Origin: Vicinamibacterales bacterium
GTDB lineage: Bacteria > Acidobacteriota > Vicinamibacteria > Vicinamibacterales > CAVVIG01
Direction of reading: 5' to 3'
Assembly (NCBI GenBank): GCA_025450765.1
Contig: JANWLS010000002.1
Span: 1-33,789, forward strand
Length of the DNA stretch: 33,789 nt
Shown here: piece by piece, positions 1-8,558 of the stretch
Layout: each line of letters begins with the position of its first letter
Numbering within the stretch: position 1 is the stretch's first letter
The notes under the pieces: generated by a model
What the model saw: only the letters and a program-made list of their open reading frames with translations
The model's database searches: none
Told to the model about the DNA's origin: nothing
Program-made: the position numbers and the translations under genes

Positions 1-2114
1 GGCACAGGAGGCGGCTTGGGCGTGGCGCGGCGCGGCTCCAGCGAAAATCGCCGATCGGCCGCACGACCGGCCGCCAGGGCCTCGAACAATGGACCAAGGA
101 GGCCGTCGGCTTCGAGCGCGTAACACGTGAAGCGATCCGGCTGACGATGCGCGAGAATCGTGAAGAGGCTCTCCTCCGTTCCCATGAGCCCGGCCTCGAG
201 CGTGTCGTCGAGAAGCTGCGCGAAATCGCCGGCGACCCCGGCGATGGCCTCGGCGCGCCCACCGAAGAACCCGCCGCGCATCACGACGTCGGCGTCTTCC
301 ACGCCCGCGATCCGGGCGAGGTCGCGCCGGGGAAATCCGTGAATCTCCGCCGACTCGCGATACGGAAAGCCGGCCAACAGGAAATCGCCGGCCGCGTGCA
401 CCAGCTGCGCCGGGATGGCGCGATGCGTCAGGAGACCCTCCGGGACCGTGTGCGTCAAGCCGGCGTCGATCCAGAAGAGATGCGAGCTCTCGAACGGATT
501 CTCCGCGGCGGCGTCGTGCAGCCAGCGCATCTTCGACAGCACCAGCGGGTTGTACAGCGGGAGCTGCGCCTGCGGGCTTTCGGCCAGCCAGGAGGCCTGG
601 TCCCGCCATGCACCGCGCTCGCGAATCGCTTGGACGCGACCGAACCAGGGGAGCGCCTCGAGCTCGGTCGCAGCCAGCGGGACCACTCGCGTATTGGCGG
701 GGCGACGATGGCGCCAGACCAGCGCTTCGTACTCCGCCGGCACGTGGATGATCATCGGAACATCGACCTGCAGGAGGCGAACGAACAGCCGCAGGTAATG
801 CGCCGCGAACGAGCGCGCGAAGGATGGTGCGAGCTGGTCCCGGCCGATGTCGAGCAGCGCGGTGACGAACGTGACGTCGGGATCGAGCGCGAGCGTCGGT
901 CCCTGCAGCTTCTCGAGCCACGTGCGGCTTTCGCTGTATGGCCAGACGGTCCACGACACCGGGTCACGCTCGGATTCGAACGACCGGCGGATCAGCGCCG
1001 TCGGGCCCTCCGCCGCCATGAGCGCGCGCACCTCCTCTCGATCGACATCCAGCCGGTACACCTCCTGATCGGCGGCGTCATGGAATCCGACATACCAGAA
1101 CAGATAGTCGTCGATGTCCGCCGGCAGACCCGCTTTCTCGACGCCAATCTCAATCTCATACCTGCCGATCCGATCGGCCCAATCGGGAGGGAGCGGTGGA
1201 TTCGGCGGCTCGAGAAATCGTCGCGTATAGTCGGTCGTCCGCTGCCGTCGAAAGCTGACGCCAGCGTAAGCCTCGTACTCGGCGGCCGTCCGCGCGCGGC
1301 CGCAGCCGAAGCGACCGATGAACGGCTCGGCCAGAAAGGACTGAACCCGGTCCAGGCTGGCGCGGTCCCGCGTGTGCCACTCGACGGCGATGCCGTTCGC
1401 CTTCACGTGGTCGCCCCAGTGCTTGTGCGGCCTGTAATCGCGCGTGTATTCGTGCCAGACCAGGATCTCCGTGGGATGGAAGAGATCGTATCCGTGCGTG
1501 AACGCGCGCACGGCCAGCGTGATCTCCTCGCCGATGAAATAGAGCTCCGGATCGTAAGGCACGTCGGCCACGAAGGACCCTGGCGCGAACAGGAAGTGCG
1601 CCGAGAGAAACCTGGCCCGCACCGGCGTCGCCCGGTGCCGCCAGTCCGCGATCGCGCCGGGACGGAACAGGATGATGCCCTCAGGCGTGAACCGATCGAA
1701 GTTCATCTGCATCGGCTCGTCGCCAAACGAGTCGGGCCGGTCCGGATGGAAGGGGGTGGCGTAGGCGGTGAGAATGGGCCTGGCGCTCCCCGTCCGTGCC
1801 GCCTGGGCCATCGCCTTGACATCCCAGTCCTGCGCAAAACGGTGGTGGGAGTCGATCTGGAGAAACCACTCCTCGCCCGCGAACCGCTTCATGATTTCCG
1901 CGCGCGCCCAGCAGGCGCCGCGGCTCTCCTGCCAGTCCACGTCGATGATCTGAAATCGCGGATCAGCGGCGAAGGGCAGAGGTCCTTCTTCAGGGCCGTG
2001 CTGCCAACAGATGCCGAAGCGAAGATCTTCCGGGTGCGCCGCCTTTGCCAGGCAGTCCGCGATGGTGGGAACGAGCTGAGGGTCCCGGTATGCAGCGATG
2101 GAAACGAAGATCAC
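1..2114 (-). CDS. GT60-type (GlcNAc) glycosyltransferase fused to HtrL/WlaTC-like domain; 3' end truncated by window edge
   Basis: Own reverse-strand translation from GTG at 2114: VIFVSIAAYRDPQLVPTIADCLAKAAHPEDLRFGICWQHGPEE...IIDVDWQESRGACWARAEIMKRFAGEEWFLQIDSHHRFAQDWD... (GlcNAc/GT60 pattern), then C-terminal TFVTALLDIGR...PQAQLPLYNPLVLSKMRW...HLFWIDAGL (HtrL/WlaTC-like). Open to window edge, so absent from the ORF track. GTG overlaps the TGA of the upstream gene (GTGA). Confidence 0.82.
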   Translation of the reverse strand, partial: MIFVSIAAYRDPQLVPTIADCLAKAAHPEDLRFGICWQHGPEEGPLPFAADPRFQIIDVDWQESRGACWARAEIMKRFAGEEWFLQIDSHHRFAQDWDVKAMAQAARTGSARPILTAYATPFHPDRPDSFGDEPMQMNFDRFTPEGIILFRPGAIADWRHRATPVRARFLSAHFLFAPGSFVADVPYDPELYFIGEEITLAVRAFTHGYDLFHPTEILVWHEYTRDYRPHKHWGDHVKANGIAVEWHTRDRASLDRVQSFLAEPFIGRFGCGRARTAAEYEAYAGVSFRRQRTTDYTRRFLEPPNPPLPPDWADRIGRYEIEIGVEKAGLPADIDDYLFWYVGFHDAADQEVYRLDVDREEVRALMAAEGPTALIRRSFESERDPVSWTVWPYSESRTWLEKLQGPTLALDPDVTFVTALLDIGRDQLAPSFARSFAAHYLRLFVRLLQVDVPMIIHVPAEYEALVWRHRRPANTRVVPLAATELEALPWFGRVQAIRERGAWRDQASWLAESPQAQLPLYNPLVLSKMRWLHDAAAENPFESSHLFWIDAGLTHTVPEGLLTHRAIPAQLVHAAGDFLLAGFPYRESAEIHGFPRRDLARIAGVEDADVVMRGGFFGGRAEAIAGVAGDFAQLLDDTLEAGLMGTEESLFTILAHRQPDRFTCYALEADGLLGPLFEALAAGRAADRRFSLEPRRATPKPPPV

Positions 2115-3652
2115 CGTCCGGACCGATTGTCCCCTGAGCGCCCGCGGTCGTCGCGATCATGGTCGTGGTCGCCATCGCCGCCCCGGTGATCGTCGTCGCG
2201 GTCGTGCCCTTTCTCGCGATGCCGCCGATGGTCGGGCGGGTGCGACGGATGCGGGGGATGCGACGGGTGCGGATGCCGCCGGCTTGACGGGGACGGCGCC
2301 GGCGTGGGCGTCGGAGTCGGCACGGGTGTTGGCGTCGGTGACGGCTGGCTCGTCGCGCTCGGCGTCGGTGTCGGCAACGGCGTCGGCGTGATCGTCGGTG
2401 TCGGCGTCGACGACGCGCTCATCGTCGGCGTGGGCGTGAACGTGGCTGAAGGCGACGGTGACGGCGTGTTGGTCGACGAGGGGAGCGGCGTCGGCGTGAG
2501 GTTCAGCACCGGCGTGGGCGTCGGCGTGAACGAGCCCGCGGGCGTCGGGGTATTCGTCATCGAGAAGGCCGGCGTGCTCGACGCGGAGAGCTCCGGCAGC
2601 GGCGTACTCGAAGGCGATGGCATCGGCGCGTGCGTCGATGACGCCGTCGGCGGGACCGGCGTGGCTGAAGCCGACGGCATCGGCGTTGCGGGAAGTGAGA
2701 GGGCTGGCGTGGCCGAGACCGAGGCCTCCGGAAAGCTGCCGCCTGGGGTGATCAGCGGGAGCATGGCCGCCAGCAGCGGCGTGTCCGGAGCCGCCGTGCT
2801 GAACCGGAGCTGCGGCCACGTCTTCTGATCCTGAGCGCCCTGAGTCGAGAGGTACTCGACGGTGCCGCCGTAATTCGCCTCGAACCCCGGAGACGACGGC
2901 CCGCCGCCGGTCGGCGCTTCCTGATCGCCCTTCAGCAGCCAGCCCGAACAACCCGCCAGCACGTCGGCCGTCACGTCCCAGGCGACTTCGCCCGACATCT
3001 GGTTGACGTGGAGAGCGCCGCCACTCGACGCGGCGCCGAAGCGGCCGCCCGACCAGGCTCCGGCGAGCGGGTCGGCTGAATCGTCGGCGCACTCGCTGTC
3101 GGCCGGGGAGCCCCAGGTCGCGCCGGCGCCGCGCGCCCGGCGCTGCATGCTGCCAGGCAGCGCCAACTGCGCACCGTTGCCTTCGACGAAATCGTCCAAC
3201 AGCGGATGGCACGACACCGTGCGATTGTCGAGCTGGCCCCAGTCGTTATGATTCGCGGAAATGGTCAGGACGAGCTGAACGGACCGGATGTCAGCCGTCA
3301 GTGCTCGATAGACCAGGGCCGGATCGAATCGCAGCACGGCTCGCGTCGTCGGCTCGACGCCCACACGAAGCACGGGGCTTCCGCCTTCGTTCGTGTTGGG
3401 TGCGTCGGCGCGCAAGGTACTGTCGCCGCTGGCGAGGACAATGGCCGACACGCCCCTCAGCGAGGGAACCGTGGCAGACGGCGTCGGGGGTGGCTGGTCG
3501 GCAGGCGTGGACGAGGGCGCTTGCGCGTGCAGGCTGTCCTCGAGCGGACCGATGGCAGCCGCCGCGATGGTGCCTCCGGCCAAGCGCCGCACGAACGTCC
3601 GTCGAGAAACACCAGGAACGGTAGACGGGAGATCAGGGTTGTCGTGGTCCAT
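2111..3652 (-). CDS. Tat-exported protein with DNRLRE/CBM96-like domain, long Thr/Pro/Ser-rich (mucin-like) region and His/Asp/Arg-rich C-terminal tail
   Basis: 513 aa ORF; twin-arginine motif SRRTFVRRLAGG followed by hydrophobic stretch; 'ASGDSTLRADAPNTNEGGSPVLRVG...RAVLRFD' resembles DNRLRE/CBM96-type modules; about 150 aa of TPTP/SSTP repeats; tail HPHPSHPPHPSHPPDHRRHREKGHDRDDDHRGGDGDHDHD. Confidence 0.8.
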   Translation of the reverse strand: MDHDNPDLPSTVPGVSRRTFVRRLAGGTIAAAAIGPLEDSLHAQAPSSTPADQPPPTPSATVPSLRGVSAIVLASGDSTLRADAPNTNEGGSPVLRVGVEPTTRAVLRFDPALVYRALTADIRSVQLVLTISANHNDWGQLDNRTVSCHPLLDDFVEGNGAQLALPGSMQRRARGAGATWGSPADSECADDSADPLAGAWSGGRFGAASSGGALHVNQMSGEVAWDVTADVLAGCSGWLLKGDQEAPTGGGPSSPGFEANYGGTVEYLSTQGAQDQKTWPQLRFSTAAPDTPLLAAMLPLITPGGSFPEASVSATPALSLPATPMPSASATPVPPTASSTHAPMPSPSSTPLPELSASSTPAFSMTNTPTPAGSFTPTPTPVLNLTPTPLPSSTNTPSPSPSATFTPTPTMSASSTPTPTITPTPLPTPTPSATSQPSPTPTPVPTPTPTPAPSPSSRRHPHPSHPPHPSHPPDHRRHREKGHDRDDDHRGGDGDHDHDRDDRGRSGDNRSGR

Positions 3653-3681
3653 AGCCGCTCTCGGAGCGGTACAGCGTGGAC

Positions 3682-3710
3682 AGCCTACTCAGTGCCGCTC
3701 GCCCTGTCAA
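3682..3710 (-). promoter_or_regulatory. sigma70-like promoter for the mucin-like protein/GT60 operon
   Basis: On the minus strand: TTGACA (3710-3705) - 17 bp - TAGGCT (3687-3682), 30 bp upstream of ATG at 3652; -35 box overlaps the end of greB. Confidence 0.5.
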
Positions 3711-4318
3711 ACGCCGCCGGTGTTCGTCGGAGCCTTGCCGGCCGATTCCGCGCCGGGAGGCTCGCGGAACGGCGCCACGGGAATGGACTCGTACCGCACG
3801 TCCAGGATCTCGAGCCGATCGACCTTGCCCGGCGCCCGAAGGAGCACGCGGTCGCCTGCGCCCGCCTTCATGAGCGCCCGCGCAAGCGGCGACACCCAGC
3901 TGATGTGCCGTCGATCGAGGTCCACCTCGTCGGTGCCGACGATGCAGACTTCGTGCGCCGCGCCGGACCCGTCGGCATAGCGCACCGTCGCACCAAAGAA
4001 GATGCGTGACGCCGCGGCGGCGGGTCTCGGCGCCTCAGGATTCACCACGACGGCCGCATCGATACGCTTCGTGAGGAATCGAATGCGGCTGTCGATCTGG
4101 CGCAGCCGCCGCTTGGCATATTGATAGTCGGCGTTCTCGCTGCGGTCGCCGTTGCTGGCGGCCCACGTCACCACGGCCGTCACCGCCGGCCGCTCCCGGC
4201 TGAGCAAAAAGCGGTGCTCGTCCTTCAGCCGCTGCAGGCCGCCAGGAGTAATGTAGTTCTTCCGCTGCGGACCCGGCGGCTCCCGCTTCGGTTGCCTGCT
4301 GCCGGCTCGAAACGCCAT
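3707..4318 (-). CDS. greB: transcription elongation factor GreB-like
   Basis: NYITPGGLQRLKDEHRFLL...NGDRSENADYQYAKRRLRQIDSRIRFLTKRID...SWVSPLARALMKAGAGD: Gre coiled-coil and FKBP-like C domain. Confidence 0.88.
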   Translation of the reverse strand: MAFRAGSRQPKREPPGPQRKNYITPGGLQRLKDEHRFLLSRERPAVTAVVTWAASNGDRSENADYQYAKRRLRQIDSRIRFLTKRIDAAVVVNPEAPRPAAAASRIFFGATVRYADGSGAAHEVCIVGTDEVDLDRRHISWVSPLARALMKAGAGDRVLLRAPGKVDRLEILDVRYESIPVAPFREPPGAESAGKAPTNTGGV

Positions 4319-4424
4319 CGTCGGTATTCTAGGCGAACGGCCTCGGCTGCCTCGCGGCAGTTGGGGTACGCTAAGAGGATTGGTTGGACCGGGTTGGCAT
4401 CATTCAGCAGCTTCAGAGGACATC

Positions 4425-5999
4425 ATGACCAGGGTGGCGGAACCAGCAGACATGCTCGACGCGCTCGGCATCGCGCAGACGAACGCCGGCGGATTTTGCG
4501 GTGAATGGATCGGCAGCGGGACCGAGATGGGCGTCCTCACGCCGGTCGATGGCTCCCCGATCGCACGGGTGCGGCAGGTCACCGAACAGGAATACGACCG
4601 CATCGTCAGCCGCGCGCACGAGGCCTTTCTGCACTGGCGCACCGTGCCGGCGCCGCAGCGCGGCGAGTTGGTCCGCCGTCTCGGCGAGCGGCTGCGTGCG
4701 CTGAAGGCTCCGCTCGGCGCCCTCGTGACGTTGGAGATGGGAAAGATCACCGCCGAAGGCCTTGGCGAAGTACAGGAGATGATCGACATCTGCGACTTCG
4801 CGACCGGGCTCTCGCGGCAGCTCTATGGCCTGACGATGTCGTCGGAGCGGCCCGATCATCGGATGTACGAGCAGTGGCAGCCACTCGGAGTCGTCGGGGT
4901 GATCAGCGCGTTCAACTTCCCCGTGGCCGTGTGGAGCTGGAATGCCGCGATCGCAGCGGTGTGCGGCGACGCCGTGGTCTGGAAGCCGGCGAGCAAGACG
5001 CCGCTGACGGCGATCGCCGTGACGAAGATTGCGGCGCACGTGTGTACGGAGATGGGCGTCGACTCGGCGATCTTCTCGCTCGTGGTCGGTCCCGGATCGA
5101 CCGTCGGCGAGCGGTTGATCCGCGATCAGCGGATTCCGCTCGTGTCGTGCACCGGCAGCAGCGAGGTGGGCCGCCACGTGGCGGAGGTCGTGGCCGGGCG
5201 GTTCGGCCGGACCATCCTCGAGCTCGGCGGGAACAACGCCATCGTGGTCACGCCCTCGGCAAACCTCGACCTGGCCCTGCCCGCAATCCTCTTCGGCGCC
5301 GTCGGCACCGCCGGCCAGCGCTGCACGAGCACTCGGCGGATCATCGTGCACGAGTCCGTCAAGGACGAGCTCGTCCGCCGCTTGCGGCGGGCGTACGCCG
5401 ACGTCGCCATTGGGGATCCGCGGCAGGCGCGGACGTTGATGGGCCCGCTCGTCACGAAGAAGTCCGTCGAGGACATGCAGCAGGCGATCGCGGCCATCAA
5501 GAAGCAGGGGGGCGAGATCCTGTACGGCGGCGAGCCGCTCGATGGCGCCGAACACCCGGGCGGGCATTACGTCCGGCCGTGCATCGCAGCCGTCCGGAAC
5601 GAGATGGAGATCGTGCAGACGGAAACATTCGCGCCGATCCTCTACATCATCGGGTACGGATCGGCGTCGGCATCACCGAAGCAGGCCGTGGCGGAGCTGG
5701 ACGACGCCGTGCGGCTGCACAACGACGTGCCGCAGGGGCTGTCGTCGGCCATCTTCACCGATCACGTGCGCGAGGCCGAGCGCTTCCTCTCGTCGCGGGG
5801 CAGCGATTGCGGCATCGCGAACGTGAACATCGGGACGAGCGGCGCGGAGATCGGCGGCGCCTTCGGCGGGGAGAAGGAGACGGGCGGCGGCCGCGAATCA
5901 GGTTCGGACGCCTGGAAGGCCTACATGCGCCGCCAGACGAACACGATCAACTGGAGCACCGAGCTGCCGCTCGCGCAGGGGATCAAGTTCGGGGAGTAA
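4425..5999 (+). CDS. aldehyde dehydrogenase family protein, ALDH7 (aminoadipic semialdehyde dehydrogenase)-like
   Basis: FNFPVAVWSWNAAIAAVCGDAVVWKPASKTPLT, ELGGNNAIVV, GTAGQRCTSTRR, ETFAPILYI; ALDH7-like GGEKETGGGRESGSDAWKAYMRRQTNTINW. Start at 4425 preferred over 4380 (AGAGGA upstream). Confidence 0.9.
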   Translation: MTRVAEPADMLDALGIAQTNAGGFCGEWIGSGTEMGVLTPVDGSPIARVRQVTEQEYDRIVSRAHEAFLHWRTVPAPQRGELVRRLGERLRALKAPLGALVTLEMGKITAEGLGEVQEMIDICDFATGLSRQLYGLTMSSERPDHRMYEQWQPLGVVGVISAFNFPVAVWSWNAAIAAVCGDAVVWKPASKTPLTAIAVTKIAAHVCTEMGVDSAIFSLVVGPGSTVGERLIRDQRIPLVSCTGSSEVGRHVAEVVAGRFGRTILELGGNNAIVVTPSANLDLALPAILFGAVGTAGQRCTSTRRIIVHESVKDELVRRLRRAYADVAIGDPRQARTLMGPLVTKKSVEDMQQAIAAIKKQGGEILYGGEPLDGAEHPGGHYVRPCIAAVRNEMEIVQTETFAPILYIIGYGSASASPKQAVAELDDAVRLHNDVPQGLSSAIFTDHVREAERFLSSRGSDCGIANVNIGTSGAEIGGAFGGEKETGGGRESGSDAWKAYMRRQTNTINWSTELPLAQGIKFGE

Positions 6000-6007
6000 C
6001 GCGCTCT

Positions 6008-6049
6008 GAGGAACGAGGAATGAGTTTCCTTTCCACTCATTCCTCGTTC
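6008..6049. terminator. stem-loop between convergent ALDH and DinB genes (candidate bidirectional terminator)
   Basis: GAACGAGGAATGAGT (6011-6025) - TTCCTTTCC - ACTCATTCCTCGTTC (6035-6049): perfect 15-bp inverted repeat, 9-nt loop. No clear U-tract. Confidence 0.6.
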
Positions 6050-6552
6050 AGGGCCTTGATCGTCGTCGACAGCTGCCCCGCGTGGCGCGTGGCGTGCTCG
6101 GCGGCGTGAAAGAGCAGGCCGAGCACCGACGATGGGAGCTTGGCGCGGCCGACCTCGCGTGGGTCGGTGAGCGAGGCGCGCGGCGTGCGGCGCAGCTGGT
6201 CCAGGCAGCGGTCGATCTGCGCTGACAGCTGCTGCACCAGTTGGCGTGCGGTGTCAGAGTCCGCCCCACCACCGGCCGGCTTTGGCTTTTCCGAAGCGAG
6301 CGCCGTTTTCTGCGCATCGCTCAGGGTTTCGCCGCGCGCGTAGGTGAAGAGCCGGTCGAGGCTGCCCGCCAGGTGCATCAGGTGAAACCCTGGCGACGCC
6401 GCCGCTCCGGGGTGCTGCCAGAGATCCATCTGCTCCAGATCCGGCAGCAGCCGTTCGGCGTCCTGCCGCACCTGCGCCAGCGAGTGGGCGACCGGCATCA
6501 GGAAGGGATCGACGCCCTCGACGGGCCCACTCAGCCAGGCTTCTGTCGCCAT
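6037..6552 (-). CDS. DinB family protein
   Basis: 171 aa; helical-bundle pattern with GFHLMHLAGSLDRLFTYARG and LFHAAEHATRHAGQLSTTIKAL (metal-binding His spacing of DinB_2). Confidence 0.82.
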   Translation of the reverse strand: MATEAWLSGPVEGVDPFLMPVAHSLAQVRQDAERLLPDLEQMDLWQHPGAAASPGFHLMHLAGSLDRLFTYARGETLSDAQKTALASEKPKPAGGGADSDTARQLVQQLSAQIDRCLDQLRRTPRASLTDPREVGRAKLPSSVLGLLFHAAEHATRHAGQLSTTIKALNEE

Positions 6553-6562
6553 TGCTCCTCCT

Positions 6563-7144
6563 CTACTCCGGGTCCTGCATGATGGCGCGCCGCGTCTCCT
6601 CGGAGAGCACCGCCTGCGCCTGGTAGTACGGATGATCGATGACGAGGCGCAGCACCGTGCCGTCGGTCTTCAGCAGCCGACCCTGGTTCGCGTCAATCCG
6701 CCACTTCACATATTGCACCGCCGACACCTTGTGCTCGTCGATCTGGCCGCGATCGAAGACAGCCCGCACCGGGTCGGTGTCGCCGACGATGAGCCAGAGG
6801 TGCCGGTCGATGCCGACGAACCTCGGCAGCTCGGTGGCGCGCGCCTCGGCCGTTTCGTACTCGAACATCGCCGTCGCGGACAGCTCGCCCGCCTGCGGGA
6901 TGAGGGGATTATAGGCGCGCAGCTCGTCCTCGACTGCCCGCTCGGTGTTCCAGGTCCCTTCGGCCCGCAACATCTCGAGCACCTGGTAGCGCATCGTCTC
7001 GCGGCTCTCGAAGTGAACCGTGCAGTGCGGTCCCACCTGCACGCGGCGGAGGTCCTTCTGCCGCATGATGCGGCGCCGCAGTTCGGGCCGCTGCTGCTCG
7101 TACTCGTCTTTGGACAGCAGATCAGATTTCGTCAGGAGTGGCAT
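6563..7144 (-). CDS. DUF3501 family protein
   Basis: MPLLTKSDLLSKDEYEQQRPELRRRIMRQKDLRRVQVGPHCTVHFESRETMRYQVLEMLRAE; overlaps the end of the Fe-S gene if the ORF start at 7162 is used. Confidence 0.78.
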   Translation of the reverse strand: MPLLTKSDLLSKDEYEQQRPELRRRIMRQKDLRRVQVGPHCTVHFESRETMRYQVLEMLRAEGTWNTERAVEDELRAYNPLIPQAGELSATAMFEYETAEARATELPRFVGIDRHLWLIVGDTDPVRAVFDRGQIDEHKVSAVQYVKWRIDANQGRLLKTDGTVLRLVIDHPYYQAQAVLSEETRRAIMQDPE

Positions 7145-7151
7145 GGTCGTG

Positions 7152-8555
7152 TCAGCCCTCACTCCGGCTCTGCTGGCCGTCGTTCGGCATGGCCGCAGGC
7201 GCTATCTTCGTGGCGAAGCCGTCTTCGCGGTACGCGCGGTCCAGAATCTCGACCGGATGGAGCACCTCGCGGCCGCAGGCCTGCCCGAACTGGAGTGCCG
7301 CGAGTGGGCACTCCGTCGCCCAGACGTCCGCCTCGACCTCCTGCATGCCGACGAACGACTTCTGGCCGTTCTTCATCGCGAGCGGAAAGTTCTCCGTCTT
7401 CATCGCCCATGTGCCGTCGTGGCCGCAGCACTCGGCCACGAGCTGGGGCTTTGCCTGCGGAATGCGCCGGATGAGATCCCGTCCGCGGAACCCGACGTTC
7501 TGTTTCCGCAGATGACAGGGCGCATGGCACGCGACGGGGCCGGCCGGCGTGCTCCGGAAATCCTCTTTCAAACGGCCGGCCACCCGGAGCTCGTGCAGCA
7601 GCTCGCCCAGGTCTCGCGTCCCGGCCGCCACGCGCCTGGCAGCCTCCGCCATGGCGGGATCCGCCGGGTCGTCGAGCAGTTCAGGATATTCCTGCTTGAG
7701 CATCAGGGAACAGGTGGGATTGATGACACCTATCCGATACCCGCGTTCGACGTACGGCCGCAGCGTCTTCACGTTCTCGCGCGCCTGCCGGATCGCAGCC
7801 GGCACGTCGCCGCCGTCGAGCGCCGGCATGCCGCAGCAGCGCAGCTCCGGGCACGCGACCGTGCACTCGTTGTGACGCAGAACCCGCCAGGCCGCCTGCC
7901 CGAGCTCCGGCTTGTTCCAGTTCACGTAGCAGGTCGGCATCAGGACGACCCGATCGTCCGAGCCGTCTGTCTCGCCGCGGCCGTCAGTCTCCCGTGTCAC
8001 CCACTCGGCAAACGGCTGCCCGGCGAACATCGGCAGCCGCTTGTCGCGATGGATGCCGATCGTCTTCTCCATCAGCACGCGATTCGGTTTGAGCGTGTTC
8101 CCCCAGTTGGCGAGCGCCGGCATCGCCGTGCCGAGGCGGCCGATCCGATCCGGGTCGGCCAGCAGCCGCTCCCGCAGCGGCAGCCCCTGCGCCTTCCGGC
8201 GAATCGCGTTCGCGCGCATGATGAGCCGCGGAAAATCGATCTTGAACTCGTGCCCCTCCGCTTCCGTGTAGGGGCAGTTCGTGTAACAGAGCTTGCACTG
8301 GAAGCATTCGTCGACGACCTGGTCGACCTTGGCCTCGGGCAGCTCGCGCACGTCGCCCGCTTCATCGACGGCGTCGAACAGCGTCGGAAAGGACTGGCAG
8401 AAGCGGAAGCAGAGCCGGCACCCGTTGCACAGGTCGAACGTGCGGTGGACTTCCTGGTCGAGGGACCGACGATCCCAGTACTTGGGATCGTTCGGGTTGT
8501 AGGTGAGCCCGTCGGTCGGCGCGTAGCGAATGGGCGATGGCGGGCTCGGAGGCAT
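7152..8555 (-). CDS. (Fe-S)-binding / heterodisulfide reductase-related CCG-domain protein (GlpC/HdrD-like)
   Basis: Two ferredoxin-type motifs [11 protein letters not shown] and [13 protein letters not shown]; two CCG motifs PELRCCGMP and AECCGHDG. Confidence 0.88.
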   Translation of the reverse strand: MPPSPPSPIRYAPTDGLTYNPNDPKYWDRRSLDQEVHRTFDLCNGCRLCFRFCQSFPTLFDAVDEAGDVRELPEAKVDQVVDECFQCKLCYTNCPYTEAEGHEFKIDFPRLIMRANAIRRKAQGLPLRERLLADPDRIGRLGTAMPALANWGNTLKPNRVLMEKTIGIHRDKRLPMFAGQPFAEWVTRETDGRGETDGSDDRVVLMPTCYVNWNKPELGQAAWRVLRHNECTVACPELRCCGMPALDGGDVPAAIRQARENVKTLRPYVERGYRIGVINPTCSLMLKQEYPELLDDPADPAMAEAARRVAAGTRDLGELLHELRVAGRLKEDFRSTPAGPVACHAPCHLRKQNVGFRGRDLIRRIPQAKPQLVAECCGHDGTWAMKTENFPLAMKNGQKSFVGMQEVEADVWATECPLAALQFGQACGREVLHPVEILDRAYREDGFATKIAPAAMPNDGQQSRSEG

Positions 8556-8558
8556 GGG

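Noticed and set aside
965-990. TCGGATTCGAACGA as a minus-strand tRNA T-loop
   Set aside because: No acceptor stem or anticodon arm around it; lies inside the glycosyltransferase coding frame.
147-2189. 680-aa plus-strand ORF
   Set aside because: Arg-rich, no recognisable domain; antisense shadow of the minus-strand glycosyltransferase, which has clear family motifs.
2304-2828. Plus-strand VGVGVG ORF (174 aa) as an elastin-like protein
   Set aside because: Reverse reading of the TPTP repeat in the Tat-exported protein gene, which has a signal motif, promoter and downstream coupling.
4505-6109. 534-aa plus-strand ORF
   Set aside because: Alternative frame of the ALDH gene; low-complexity R/D-rich translation.
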